Shown: positions 16,667 to 26,156 of the stretch, one piece after another
Position numbering within the stretch: the stretch's first letter is position 1
How the letters are laid out: the number at the start of each line of letters is the position of its first letter
Origin: Bacteroidaceae bacterium
Lineage (GTDB): Bacteria > Bacteroidota > Bacteroidia > Bacteroidales > Bacteroidaceae
Assembly (NCBI GenBank): GCA_017548075.1
Contig: JAFYNL010000066.1
Coordinates: 1-60,642, forward strand
Direction: 5' to 3'
Length of the DNA: 60,642 bases
Translations under genes and position numbers: made by a program
Notes under the pieces: generated by a model
Told to the model about the DNA's origin: nothing
Database searches by the model: none
Seen by the model: only the letters and a program-made list of their open reading frames with translations

Positions 16667-18607
16667 ATGAAGAATATTTTTAAATATGTCTATTCGCTTC
16701 TGGCAGGTGCTTTAGTTTTGACTGCGGTATCCTGCTCAGACGAGTATGAATATGAAGGTCGCGGTACTTGGGATGCAGACAAGGACTATGCCGACATCTA
16801 TTTCAATATCACAGACTCCGTGATAGAGCTTGACCCGGCAGACCCTACCTCTATAACTGTTACAGTAAAGCGCAAGAATGCTGCTGGTGCTTTGTCTGTT
16901 CCCTTCAAGGTTACCAAAAATACCGACGATGTCTTCGAGGTGGGTAATGCAGAGTTTGCTGAAGGCGCTGAGGAGACAACTCTTACTATCAACTTCCCTC
17001 AAGCAGCAGTCGGTACTACCTACAATTTGCAAATCATGTTGGATGATCCTGCATTAGTTTCCAAGTATTCCTCCGCTGCCACATACAACCTGACACTAAC
17101 TCGTGTGAAGTGGAACGATGTTGGTTTCTACTATGACGAGGATGGCAACAAGGTCGAGGGCTATGCCATGTACACCGACGATGTTCTCACAACTTTCTAC
17201 GGCGTGGGAAATCAGACTTTCCCGACTAGAGTGCAGGAACGTGACGATATGCCTGGCTATTTCCGCCTGATTAACACCTATGGCGCTAACTATCCTTGGA
17301 ACGATCCAGGCGACTGGGACGAGTCTAAGGACTACTACATCTTTATTGATGCTACAGATCCTGAAAAGGTTTACATTCCAAAGTTATGTAACTTAGGCGT
17401 TAACTGGGGTTACGGCTTCATGTATATATATAGCATGGTAGGTCTCGGCATTGAGCGAGAAAAACCTGACTACATAGAAGGCAATTATGGCACCTATGCC
17501 AATGGTAAGATTACCTTCCCCAAGAATGCTCTGCTCATGGGCATGGAGAATTATAAAAATCTTGGTCTTTATGACTCAAATAGCGGCGGTAACTTCTGTC
17601 TGGTCATCAATCCTGATCTCGATCCGTACATTGCTACTCCTCTTAACGACGACTTTGCTTGGGAAAAGGTCTTCGAAGGTGCTTTCATTTCAGAGAAGTT
17701 AGGTACTACGAAAGATAACGTTGCTCTCTATAGGGGCGTTGCCAAAGAGGATGTGGAGGCTGACAATCCCGGCTGCTATGATCGTTTCGCCGAACTATAT
17801 GGCACTCCATACCTCATTGAATCCCCTTATGCTGAAGACAAGAACATTATCTTCGGCGTTCTGGATGGAGAGGTGAAGGTTATCGAGGGTCTTGAGAATC
17901 AGAACCTCGGCATCCAAGCTGTCGGCGAGGATGTTTATGGCGTCATCGGTGCTGGTGGTTCTACTTTCACAGATGCTGTAATCAAGCTAAAGATTACCTT
18001 CCAAAACGAGAAGGGTGACATTGAGTATGGTACAACCGTTGAGACTCTGGCCAACCTGACTTGGACAGAACTCGGTACCGGTGTCTATACCTATGGCGTA
18101 GCAGCTCTTTCTGAAGATGCAGAGAGTTACTATGAAGGAACGGAAGATGCTACACTCTTCCAGTGTAACGAGTTGCCAGAACAATACATTCTTAAGCCTT
18201 GGGCTAGCTCAGAGGAAGGCCTGAAGTTCACGTTGAGTGCAGAGGACGGCAAGATTCGCTTCAATCAATATACAGGCGATGCTTTCGTTTACGAAGGAAC
18301 GAATTATGGCGACGTTTACTTCATTGACCTCGAGGCTTATAATCCTGAATATACAGAGTTTTTGGGTGAATATGACGAGGAGACTAAGACCTACGAGTTC
18401 TGTGGCTCATACCATATTCCTTCTGCAGGAGGCGGCTTCGGTCTCGTCAAAGAGACCTTCGTCTTGGGTGATACCGATACCCCTGCAGCAGCTCCGAAGG
18501 CCCTCCGAAGCAAAGGTAATTTGAAGTCCGTGTTCCAGCGCCATCAGTTGCCATCGCGCTTCCAACCGAATTCAGCCCTGAAGCAGCCAGTCTTGAAGAC
18601 TTGGTAA
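16667..18607 (+). CDS. Surface lipoprotein of the SusC/D operon (SusE/F position)
   Basis: A 646-residue lipoprotein with signal MKNIFKYVYSLLAGALVLTAVSC and acidic residues after the Cys (SDEYEYEG), as in surface-exposed lipoproteins. Residues 40-150 form a beta-sandwich-like segment (SITVTVKRKNAAGALSVPFK, TTLTINFP) like the N-terminal immunoglobulin-type domains of SusE/F-position proteins. The middle and C-terminal parts show beta-rich repeats with aromatic residues. The C terminus is unusually basic (KALRSKGNLKSVFQRHQ). It lies 30 bp after susD and ends at a strong terminator. It probably binds the transported ligand at the surface; no closer family was recognised. Confidence 0.8.
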   Translation: MKNIFKYVYSLLAGALVLTAVSCSDEYEYEGRGTWDADKDYADIYFNITDSVIELDPADPTSITVTVKRKNAAGALSVPFKVTKNTDDVFEVGNAEFAEGAEETTLTINFPQAAVGTTYNLQIMLDDPALVSKYSSAATYNLTLTRVKWNDVGFYYDEDGNKVEGYAMYTDDVLTTFYGVGNQTFPTRVQERDDMPGYFRLINTYGANYPWNDPGDWDESKDYYIFIDATDPEKVYIPKLCNLGVNWGYGFMYIYSMVGLGIEREKPDYIEGNYGTYANGKITFPKNALLMGMENYKNLGLYDSNSGGNFCLVINPDLDPYIATPLNDDFAWEKVFEGAFISEKLGTTKDNVALYRGVAKEDVEADNPGCYDRFAELYGTPYLIESPYAEDKNIIFGVLDGEVKVIEGLENQNLGIQAVGEDVYGVIGAGGSTFTDAVIKLKITFQNEKGDIEYGTTVETLANLTWTELGTGVYTYGVAALSEDAESYYEGTEDATLFQCNELPEQYILKPWASSEEGLKFTLSAEDGKIRFNQYTGDAFVYEGTNYGDVYFIDLEAYNPEYTEFLGEYDEETKTYEFCGSYHIPSAGGGFGLVKETFVLGDTDTPAAAPKALRSKGNLKSVFQRHQLPSRFQPNSALKQPVLKTW

Positions 18608-18621
18608 AAGCTAATATCTTA

Positions 18622-18665
18622 AGAAAGAGGATGTGTCTTTGGCGCATCCTCTTTCTCTTTTTTTA
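18622..18665 (+). terminator. Terminator of the SusC/D operon
   Basis: A perfect 12-bp stem (AGAAAGAGGATG 18622-18633 with CATCCTCTTTCT 18645-18656) is followed by a run of T residues. Confidence 0.88.
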
Positions 18666-18714
18666 TTAGTTGATGGCTCCCGATGCTCTTTTAGTTTAGA
18701 AATACTCAAATAAA

Positions 18715-18746
18715 TTTGGTATTTCGCTCGCTTATTCGTACCTTTG
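18715..18746 (+). promoter_or_regulatory. Promoter of the etfB-etfA-acd operon
   Basis: TTTG (18715-18718), 20-nt spacer, TACCTTTG (18739-18746). The spacer is close to identical to that at 1862-1881, so more than the two boxes is conserved between the two promoters. Confidence 0.82.
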
Positions 18747-18790
18747 CACGGATTTTATAAAAGTGTGCAAAAATAAACAACGAAAACAAT

Positions 18791-19678
18791 ATGAGTTTAA
18801 AGATTGTTGTGCTTGCTAAGCAAGTACCTGACACGCGCAATGTCGGGCCAGATGCAATGACACCGGAAGGTACCGTCAACCGAAGCGCGTTGCCTGCTAT
18901 TTTCAACCCCGAGGACCTCAACGCCCTCGAGCAGGCTTTGAGACTGAAAGACCAATTCCCTGGCACCACAGTTACCGTCATTACGATGGGTCCAGGTCGA
19001 GCTGCAGAGGTGATTCGAGAAGCAATGTATCGCGGAGCCGACGGCGGCTATCTGCTTACTGATCGCGCTTTTGCAGGTGCCGATACGCTTGCCACAAGCT
19101 ATGCACTCGCAACTGCCATCAAGCATGTTTGCCCCAATGTTGACCTTATCATTGGTGGTCGTCAGGCCATCGATGGCGATACGGCTCAAGTGGGACCGCA
19201 AGTGGCAGAAAAGCTTGGTTTGAATCAAATCACCTATACAGAGGAAGTGCTTAGCCTCAAAGACGGCAAGATTACTGTAAAGCGCCACATTGATGGCGGT
19301 GTTGAGACAGTCGAGAGTCCTCTGCCTTGCGTTTTGACCGTCAACGGAAGCGCATCTCCTTGCCGTCCTCGCAATGTGAAGCGAGTGATGAAGTACAGGC
19401 GCTGTCTTGCTCCAATGGAGTTGGCTCCTGAGACAAGCTTCGCTGACCTTCCATACGCAGCTGAATATGAGAAGAAACCTTACCTGAAGCTCGGGCAACT
19501 GAGCTGTGCCGACGTGAATGCCGACCTGCAGCAATGCGGCTTGGCAGGCTCGCCGACTAAGGTTAAGAACGTAGAGAACATCGTCTTCAAGGCGAAGGAA
19601 AGTAAAGTATTAACCGGCAGCGACGAGGATGTGAACGGTCTCGTTCAGGAACTCCTCGCCAGCCATACAATCGGATAA
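18791..19678 (+). CDS. etfB: Electron transfer flavoprotein beta subunit
   Basis: The 295-residue beta subunit of an FAD/AMP-containing electron carrier. It opens MSLKIVVLAKQVPDT, as EtfB/FixA proteins do, and shows NPEDLNALEQALRLKD, TVITMGPGRAAEVIREA and GGRQAIDGDTAQVGPQ, which line the AMP site. It is cytosolic. It begins the operon etfB-etfA-acyl-CoA dehydrogenase, with 6 bp to etfA. In Bacteroidales such clusters move electrons between acyl-CoA dehydrogenase and another flavoprotein or the respiratory chain. Whether it bifurcates electrons cannot be decided here. Confidence 0.94.
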   Translation: MSLKIVVLAKQVPDTRNVGPDAMTPEGTVNRSALPAIFNPEDLNALEQALRLKDQFPGTTVTVITMGPGRAAEVIREAMYRGADGGYLLTDRAFAGADTLATSYALATAIKHVCPNVDLIIGGRQAIDGDTAQVGPQVAEKLGLNQITYTEEVLSLKDGKITVKRHIDGGVETVESPLPCVLTVNGSASPCRPRNVKRVMKYRRCLAPMELAPETSFADLPYAAEYEKKPYLKLGQLSCADVNADLQQCGLAGSPTKVKNVENIVFKAKESKVLTGSDEDVNGLVQELLASHTIG

Positions 19679-19684
19679 CGCCCT

Positions 19685-20707
19685 ATGAATAGTGTATTTG
19701 TTTATTGCGAGCTTGAAGGCACAAAGGTGGCCGAAGTAAGCCAAGAGCTTTTGACCAAGGGAAGAAAGCTTGCCAATACGCTTGGCGTTAGGCTCGAAGC
19801 TGTGGCAGCTGGCAGCGGAATTACAGGAAAAGTGGAGGCTCAGATTCTTCCATATGGCGTCGATAAGCTTCATATCTTCGATGCAGAAGGCCTTGCTCCC
19901 TATACGAGCAAACCTCATACGGCAGTCCTCGTCAATCTCTTCAAACAAGAGCAACCTCAGATTTGTCTGATGGGTGCTGATGTAGTGGGTCGTGACCTTG
20001 GTCCTCGCGTCTCTTCTGCTTTGCATAGTGGACTGACTGCGGACTGCACAGCACTTGAGATTGGTCCTCATGAGGACAAGAAGAATGGCAAAACCTATGA
20101 GAATCTGCTTTATCAGATTCGCCCTGCCTTTGGCGGTAACATCGTGGCAACCATCGTCAATCCGGAGAACAGACCGCAGATGGCAACGGTTCGTAGTGGC
20201 GTAATGAAGGCAGAGATTCTCGACCCGAACTACAAGGGCGAAGTCATCATAGAAGATGTGGCGAAGTTCGTTCCCGAGGCAGAATACGTAACGAAGGTGC
20301 TCGACCGTCATGTTGAGGCAGCCAAGAACAATCTGAAAGGTGCTTCTATCATCGTTGCTGGCGGCTATGGCGTTGGTTCGAAGGAAGGCTTCGAGCAGCT
20401 TTATGAACTGGCGAAAGTACTTCATGCAGAGGTCGGAGCAAGTCGTGCCGCCGTTGATGCAGGCTTTGCTGACCACGACCTTCAGATTGGTCAGACAGGC
20501 GTCACCGTTCGTCCGAAAGTGTATATCGCTTGCGGTATCAGCGGCGCCATCCAGCACGTGGCAGGCATGAAGGAGTCGGGCATCATCATATCTATCAATA
20601 GCGATGAGAACGCTCCCATCAATACGATTGCCGACTACGTTATCAATGGCACAGTAGAAGAAGTCGTACCCAAACTCATCAAGTATTACAAGCAAAATTC
20701 GAAGTAA
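19685..20707 (+). CDS. etfA: Electron transfer flavoprotein alpha subunit
   Basis: The 340-residue alpha subunit that carries FAD in its C-terminal half. The FAD-domain signature is clear: GGYGVGSKEGFEQLYELAK, EVGASRAAVDAGF, QIGQTGVTVRPKVYIACG, ISGAIQHVAGM and NSDENAPINTIADY. It begins 6 bp after etfB and ends one base before the acyl-CoA dehydrogenase ATG, so translation is probably coupled. Confidence 0.95.
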   Translation: MNSVFVYCELEGTKVAEVSQELLTKGRKLANTLGVRLEAVAAGSGITGKVEAQILPYGVDKLHIFDAEGLAPYTSKPHTAVLVNLFKQEQPQICLMGADVVGRDLGPRVSSALHSGLTADCTALEIGPHEDKKNGKTYENLLYQIRPAFGGNIVATIVNPENRPQMATVRSGVMKAEILDPNYKGEVIIEDVAKFVPEAEYVTKVLDRHVEAAKNNLKGASIIVAGGYGVGSKEGFEQLYELAKVLHAEVGASRAAVDAGFADHDLQIGQTGVTVRPKVYIACGISGAIQHVAGMKESGIIISINSDENAPINTIADYVINGTVEEVVPKLIKYYKQNSK

Positions 20708-20708
20708 T

Positions 20709-22421
20709 ATGGCAAACTATTATAACGACATAAAAGAGATTCAGTTCGAACTGAATAACAGCGACTTGATGTCTCGCATCGTTGAACTCAAGGAGCGTCA
20801 ATTCGAGGATAAAGACAAGTATGATGAGGCTCCGCAGGACTTTGCGGATGCGATGGACACTTACGACAAGGTGCTCGACATTGTTGGCGACATCACTGCG
20901 AATGTGATTGCGCCTAATGCTGAGGCTGTCGATGCTGAGGGACCTCATCACGAGAACGGTCGTGTGCGCTATGCTTCGAAGACCTACGAGAACCTCGAGG
21001 CCATGATTCAGGCTGGCATGAACGGAATGACGATGCCTCGCCGATATGGTGGCTTGAACCTGCCTGTAACGGTCTATACGGCTGCCAACGAAATTGTATC
21101 GACTGGCGACGCAGGTTTCGAGAACATTTGGAGCCTGCAGGACTGCATCGAGACGCTCTATTGCTTCGGCAACGAGGAACAGCGTCAGAAGTATATTCCC
21201 CGTGTCTGCAAGGGCGAGACCATGTCGATGGACCTCACGGAGCCTGATGCAGGTAGCGACCTTCAAAGCGTCATGCTCAAGGCAACCTTCGATGAGGAGA
21301 ACGATTGCTGGCGTCTGAACGGTGCAAAGCGTTTCATCACTAATGGCGACAGCGACATTCATTTGGTTCTCGCCCGTAGTGAAGCAGGCACAAGAGACGG
21401 CCGTGGTCTCTCGATGTTCATTTATGACAAGCGCGACGGAGGTGTCGATGTGCGTCGCATAGAGAACAAGCTCGGCATACATGGCTCGCCAACTTGTGAA
21501 CTTGTCTATAAGAACGCAAAGTGCGAACTCTGTGGCGACCGCAAGCTTGGTCTTATTAAATATGTAATGTCCCTCATGAACGGAGCCCGTCTTGGCATTG
21601 CTGCTCAGAGTGTAGGTCTTTCACAAGCCGCTTATAATGAGGCGATTGCTTATGCTCGCGACCGTAAGCAGTTTGGCAAAGCCATCATCGAGTTCCCCGC
21701 AGTTGCTGAGATGATTAGCAACATCAAGGCTCGTCTGGATGCCGGTCGTGCTTTGCTCTACCAGACGGCTCGCTATGTCGATATCTACAAAGCCCTGGAG
21801 GACATTGCCCGCGAGCGCAAACTTGAGCCCGAAGAACGTGCAGAATTGAAGCAATACAGTCGCCTTGCCGATGCTTTCACACCTCTTGCAAAGGGCATGA
21901 ACAGCGAGTATGCCAACCAGAATGGCTACGATTGCATCCAGGTTCACGGCGGCAGTGGCTTCATGCTCGAGTATGCTTGTCAGCGCATCTATCGCGATGC
22001 ACGCATTACTTCCATTTATGAAGGTACGACTCAGTTGCAGACGGTTGCTGCGATTCGCTATGTAACGAATGGTTTCTATGCTCAGGTCATTGAAGAATAC
22101 GAGCAGTTGCCCGTTGCTGCAGAACTTGAAGGAACGAAGGCTCGTATTAAGGCAATGGCCGAGAAGTTCAATGCTTGCACTGCAGCCGTTAAGGAGGCTG
22201 CCGATCAAGACTTGCATGACCTTTGCGCTCGTCATTTTTATGAAATGGCTGCCGACGTCATTATGTGTCATCTTTTGGTGCAGAATGCTACAAAGGCTCC
22301 CGAGTTGTTTGGCAAGAGTCTTCAGGTCTATGTCAATCTCGCAGAAGCCGAAGTGGAGAAACACGCTTCTTTGCTTGGCAAGATGAGTGTAGAGCAACTT
22401 GACAACTACAGACAACAATAA
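20709..22421 (+). CDS. Acyl-CoA dehydrogenase family protein (long form)
   Basis: A flavin dehydrogenase that oxidises acyl-CoA and passes electrons to the EtfAB encoded just upstream. Family motifs include MSMDLTEPDAGSD, RFITNGDSDIHLVLARSE, RKQFGKAIIEFPAV and YRDARITSIYEGTTQLQ, where the Glu is the usual catalytic base. It has 570 residues compared with about 380 for the standard family; the extra length is an N-terminal 35-residue segment and a C-terminal helical extension (residues about 450-570), as in some long anaerobe forms. The substrate is not evident. The DUF3472 gene starts 12 bp downstream. Confidence 0.93.
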   Translation: MANYYNDIKEIQFELNNSDLMSRIVELKERQFEDKDKYDEAPQDFADAMDTYDKVLDIVGDITANVIAPNAEAVDAEGPHHENGRVRYASKTYENLEAMIQAGMNGMTMPRRYGGLNLPVTVYTAANEIVSTGDAGFENIWSLQDCIETLYCFGNEEQRQKYIPRVCKGETMSMDLTEPDAGSDLQSVMLKATFDEENDCWRLNGAKRFITNGDSDIHLVLARSEAGTRDGRGLSMFIYDKRDGGVDVRRIENKLGIHGSPTCELVYKNAKCELCGDRKLGLIKYVMSLMNGARLGIAAQSVGLSQAAYNEAIAYARDRKQFGKAIIEFPAVAEMISNIKARLDAGRALLYQTARYVDIYKALEDIARERKLEPEERAELKQYSRLADAFTPLAKGMNSEYANQNGYDCIQVHGGSGFMLEYACQRIYRDARITSIYEGTTQLQTVAAIRYVTNGFYAQVIEEYEQLPVAAELEGTKARIKAMAEKFNACTAAVKEAADQDLHDLCARHFYEMAADVIMCHLLVQNATKAPELFGKSLQVYVNLAEAEVEKHASLLGKMSVEQLDNYRQQ

Positions 22422-22433
22422 ATAATCTATACC

Positions 22434-24779
22434 ATGAAACAACATCTTTTGTCGTTCCTCCTGATGATGCTTGGGGCTTTGCAGATGCAGGCTACCGACG
22501 TCATCTACGGCAATTGCCACTATCGTGAGATAGAAGGACGTTATGCAGGCGTTCGTAAGACCGAGAGTTCTACGACTTTCGAGACGGACGACCGCATCAT
22601 TCTCGTTTATTGTCTTCGCATTCCTCGTGCCACAGTGTCTGGCTCGGCAAAGTTGAGGTCAAAGGTAACAGGTGACATTACGCTTAACGTTCGTGTCAAG
22701 AACTGTGAGACTGATGCCGTCCTTCTTGAGCATAGTGTCACTGAAGCTTGCACCAGAGGCGAGACTGCAGACTTGGAGATTATTCCAGAAATGAACTTCC
22801 CTGCCGATACTTGGTATCGTGTGGAGATTCAAGCTCCTAATGGTTATAATCGTATTCAAAGTCTTATTGAGCTTGATTTCGAACGTTCAGGCAGCCTACC
22901 CGTTGTCGATGCTCATCTGCGAGGCTTCCCAACGCCTGCCACACACCTCTGGTTTGGACATTCTTCCGCTTCGGGCGCTCCTCAGAACGAATCGTATGAA
23001 TGGTGCTATCAGGAAGTGCTCATGCCTAAAGAGTGGGCAACCATCAACACTTACCTCATGACGCTTGGCATCACTGGGGGATACATGGGCATACAGATGT
23101 GTGGACAGACGGTACGGAACGAGAATGGTCAGGAAACCGACACGATCCCTTCGTCTTATCAGCATCGCGTCCTCTTTTCCATTTGGGACAATGGCGATAC
23201 AGACATTACACCCGACCTGGCGACCTACCTTAGAGCAGGCGCTTTGGCTTCTGGTGATGATGTGACTATCAATCGCTTTGGCAACGAAGGAACTGGATGT
23301 CAGTCAATGGTGTACAATGGTAAGTGGGAGCCCGGGCAGTGGGTACAGTTCCTGACCTGCGCACGTCCGGAGGAACGAACCATTGTATTGAAGGATGAGA
23401 GCGGTAACGAGGACATCATCCGCTATCCATGCTCTCTGCTTTCCACTTGGTACAAGAATCTTGATGATCCGGAGTGGCACTATATGGCTACTATTCGTCA
23501 CAGTGGCGAGTCGCACTACTACAACACATGGTACTCCTTCATCGAGAACTGGGCGGACACTGGTGGCGAGCTTTTCCGTAGAGCATATTATCGCAACAAC
23601 TACCAGCGAAGTGTGGGTAGCGGAAAGTGGTACTTCGTCAACAAGGTGGATCTCTTCAGCCAGACCACCTATCAGAACTTCATCGACGATGGTGAGATAA
23701 CCAAACGCCACGTTCGAAAAGACTATGGCCACGGGCGTGCAAGCGACGTGCCTCGAGCCTTTTTTATGCAGACTGGTGGCTACGGTCAACCCAAAGATTC
23801 TGCAAGTACATTGCCTCTTGTCACAGACCACAGTTGCGTGGAGAGCATTAATCTCGACTCACTCATCGCAACCTTGCAGACCGCTTATTTGGCCGATTCT
23901 AAGGCTTCGATGACCACTCTCATAAAAACTCGGACTAATCTTGCCAAACTCAAACCATTTGTGGAAGAACTTCTCGCAAAGGCCAATCGTTTCGAGGGTT
24001 ATACAAGTGAAGCCTTGGAGCCTATTCGTGAGCTTGCCGCAACGGAATACAAGTATTCAGAGATGCGTAAGGCATTGCTCGAAATGGCAGGAAAGAACGT
24101 GACGTTGCGCTACGGAAACACGATAAAAGCCGATCACATTTGTTCCTTCCGAGCTTATATGATAGGTACGGGAGAAGACATTCTTGCAGTGCGCGACCAT
24201 CAGGTTGTCAGCATTCCTCAGGCTGAGGCCGACGTTACCGACCCGAACAACCATTGGATTGTCCTGCGTCACGATAACCAGACATACTATTGTCTCTACA
24301 ATCTTGGCACAGGTTTTTATCTCTCCATCGGTAGCAGAATCACATTAGATGATGTTCCTCACAAGATAAATTTCAATTCTTACAGCGGAGAGTTTACACT
24401 TCGTGAAGGCAGTAGCGCATATATTGGCTTCAATTCCTCGAAAGAGCCAGTAGTCGTCCAATCCAATAAAGCAGCACGCTTCGAATTGCTCGACAACTAC
24501 TATCTCACGCCTCAGACCTCGCTTGTGGAAACCTTGCTTATGGAAACGGATCCAGAAGGCATTGGCACAGGAATTGACGAGATAGAGCCAGTTCTTCCCT
24601 TTGGTGAGGATTGGAGTGAGGCAGAAGGAGCTTCTTTGGCAAACGATATTGTAGGCGTTTATTACTACGACCTTCAAGGCCGCCGCATCGGCTACGCTTT
24701 GCCAGCAGGAGAACCCGTCATCGCTCACATTATCCTCCGCAACGGAGCCTCAATTGTAAGGAAGATTGTAGCGAAGTAA
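22434..24779 (+). CDS. Secreted DUF3472 protein with C-terminal sorting-like tail
   Basis: A 781-residue exported protein of unknown function. Residues 1-20 are a signal peptide (ending LQMQA). Residues 25-160 look like the carbohydrate-binding-type domain that precedes DUF3472. The DUF3472 region spans about 165-430 (TGGYMGIQMCG, VLFSIWDNGD, YNGKWEPGQWVQF). Residues 480-560 are helical. The end, YYDLQGRRIGYALPAGEPV then VRKIVAK, resembles C-terminal sorting or anchoring tails of Bacteroidales secreted proteins and is echoed by the CotH-like protein at 53306. It sits 12 bp after a cytosolic acyl-CoA dehydrogenase, an unexpected pairing, and ends at a terminator. Confidence 0.82.
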   Translation: MKQHLLSFLLMMLGALQMQATDVIYGNCHYREIEGRYAGVRKTESSTTFETDDRIILVYCLRIPRATVSGSAKLRSKVTGDITLNVRVKNCETDAVLLEHSVTEACTRGETADLEIIPEMNFPADTWYRVEIQAPNGYNRIQSLIELDFERSGSLPVVDAHLRGFPTPATHLWFGHSSASGAPQNESYEWCYQEVLMPKEWATINTYLMTLGITGGYMGIQMCGQTVRNENGQETDTIPSSYQHRVLFSIWDNGDTDITPDLATYLRAGALASGDDVTINRFGNEGTGCQSMVYNGKWEPGQWVQFLTCARPEERTIVLKDESGNEDIIRYPCSLLSTWYKNLDDPEWHYMATIRHSGESHYYNTWYSFIENWADTGGELFRRAYYRNNYQRSVGSGKWYFVNKVDLFSQTTYQNFIDDGEITKRHVRKDYGHGRASDVPRAFFMQTGGYGQPKDSASTLPLVTDHSCVESINLDSLIATLQTAYLADSKASMTTLIKTRTNLAKLKPFVEELLAKANRFEGYTSEALEPIRELAATEYKYSEMRKALLEMAGKNVTLRYGNTIKADHICSFRAYMIGTGEDILAVRDHQVVSIPQAEADVTDPNNHWIVLRHDNQTYYCLYNLGTGFYLSIGSRITLDDVPHKINFNSYSGEFTLREGSSAYIGFNSSKEPVVVQSNKAARFELLDNYYLTPQTSLVETLLMETDPEGIGTGIDEIEPVLPFGEDWSEAEGASLANDIVGVYYYDLQGRRIGYALPAGEPVIAHIILRNGASIVRKIVAK

Positions 24780-24796
24780 AAAAAGTGTATATACAC

Positions 24797-24830
24797 AAAA
24801 AGCCCCTGTCAATCGATAGGGGCTTTCTTT
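24797..24830. terminator. Bidirectional terminator
   Basis: A stem AAAAGCCCCT / AGGGGCTTTCTTT with a 10-nt loop lies after the DUF3472 stop and has T-rich flanks on both strands. It can also end the minus-strand topA-fprA operon, whose message would read through array B first. Confidence 0.85.
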
Positions 24831-24840
24831 ATGCCAAACA

Positions 24841-24960
24841 CTCCATGGGTAGTTTGCAAACTTAACGTGTTATGTTGGCCATCTTAACGTGTTAAGTTTA
24901 CAAAGTTAACGTGTTACGTTTGCAATCATAACTGGCGTCAATTAAAAACGTAACCGTTTG
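24841..24960. repeat. 22-bp phased palindrome array B
   Basis: Three identical cores TAACGTGTTA start at 24863, 24885 and 24907. Degenerate cores keep the phase at 24841 (CTCCATGGGT), 24929 (TAACTGGCGT) and 24951 (TAACCGTTTG). Linkers are 12 nt; one of them, AGTTTGCAAACT, is a perfect palindrome. The array fills the gap between two convergent stops. Confidence 0.85.
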
Positions 24961-24970
24961 CGTTTTTTCC

Positions 24971-26137
24971 CTAAAAAGAGTGTGGGGACATTAATGCTTC
25001 AGCTAACTTTGCAAGTTGTTCTTCGTCGGCGGGTTTCATGCGAGAGCGGATAGTGACCATTGGCTCAACTATCTCGCAGTCCTTCATTGCCTCGATCATC
25101 TCACGCATGACACGACCTGCTGAGGGAGCCCAACTGCCGTTCTCGACGATGCCGAAGCGACGCTTCTGGTAGTTCTTGATTTGCAGATGGTGCAGGAAGT
25201 CGTGCATAACGGGGAACACGCCGCCGTCGTAGCTGGCTGCACAGCAGACGATGTTTGGGTAGCGGAAGGCATCCTCGATGACTTCTGCCATATCGTCGCG
25301 GCTGAGGTCGCTCACGACAACCTTTGGTGCGCCTTTTTCTCTAAGCAACTCTCCAAGACGCTTTGCCGCTGCTGCTGTGCCGCCGTGAATGCTTGCATAA
25401 GCAACAAGCACTCCTTCGTTTTCAGGTTCGTAACGACTCCAAATGTCATAGAGCCTGATGGCCTCTTTCAAAGCCTCACCTTTGAGGACGGGACCATGAA
25501 GAGGGTAGATGGCCTGAATGTCGAGAGCCGCAGCTTTTTTGAGGACATTCTGAACCTGAACACCATATTTGCCGCAGATGTTGAAGTAGTAGCGACGAGC
25601 TTCGCAAGCCCAATCGTCAGTCTCATGAACAAGAGCACCGAACTTACCAAAGCCGTCGGCTGCAAAGAGGACTTTCTCCTTCTCTTCGTAACTCATGATG
25701 ACTTCGGGCCAATGTACCATCGGAGCTGCGATGAATTGGAGAGTATGGCAGCCAAGAGAGAGTGTGTCGCCTTCCTTTACGGTCATGACTCTGCCCTCGA
25801 AGTTGAAGCCGTCAAAGAAGTTTGGCAGCATCTTCAAGGCCTGAGCGCTGCAAACGAGTTTCATTTCAGGATAAGTTTCGAGAGCCTCTGCAATAAGCGA
25901 AGCGTGATCGGGTTCCATATGATGAGAAACAAGATAGTCAGGCTTTCTTCCTGCAAGCGCTTCCTTGAGGTTTGCCTTCCATTCATCACCTTTGCGACGG
26001 TCGGCAGTATCCATAATGGCAATCTTCTCGTCCTCGATGAGATAGGAGTTATAACTCATTCCTTCGGGTACAACATACTGACTCTCAAAGAGATCAATAT
26101 CGAGATCGTCAACGCCAATATACTTAATTGAGTTCAT
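24971..26137 (-). CDS. fprA: FprA-type A flavodiiron protein
   Basis: A cytosolic O2- or NO-reducing flavodiiron protein of 388 residues. The metallo-beta-lactamase-like half holds the diiron ligands: SHHMEPDHASL, MVHWPEV, FAADGFGKFG and YPLHGPVLKG. The flavodoxin half starts near residue 245 (VLVAYASIHGGTAAAAKRL) and binds FMN. It would protect an anaerobe from oxygen or nitric oxide. It is the last gene of the topA-aroK-speA-fprA set, 19 bp after speA. Its start codon lies inside a heptamer tandem repeat (26131-26151). Confidence 0.92.
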   Translation of the reverse strand: MNSIKYIGVDDLDIDLFESQYVVPEGMSYNSYLIEDEKIAIMDTADRRKGDEWKANLKEALAGRKPDYLVSHHMEPDHASLIAEALETYPEMKLVCSAQALKMLPNFFDGFNFEGRVMTVKEGDTLSLGCHTLQFIAAPMVHWPEVIMSYEEKEKVLFAADGFGKFGALVHETDDWACEARRYYFNICGKYGVQVQNVLKKAAALDIQAIYPLHGPVLKGEALKEAIRLYDIWSRYEPENEGVLVAYASIHGGTAAAAKRLGELLREKGAPKVVVSDLSRDDMAEVIEDAFRYPNIVCCAASYDGGVFPVMHDFLHHLQIKNYQKRRFGIVENGSWAPSAGRVMREMIEAMKDCEIVEPMVTIRSRMKPADEEQLAKLAEALMSPHSF

Positions 26138-26151
26138 AGTTTATAGTTTAG
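26131..26151. repeat. Heptamer repeat covering the fprA start
   Basis: Three 7-nt units, AGTTCAT, AGTTTAT and AGTTTAG on the plus strand; read on the minus strand the first is ATGAACT and contains the fprA start codon. Confidence 0.65.
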
Positions 26152-26156
26152 AGTGA

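Noticed and set aside
24841-24960. Regular repeat spacing suggested a CRISPR array
   Set aside because: Units are 22 bp, spacers are 12-nt linkers that are themselves conserved, cores are short palindromes, and no cas gene is in the window.
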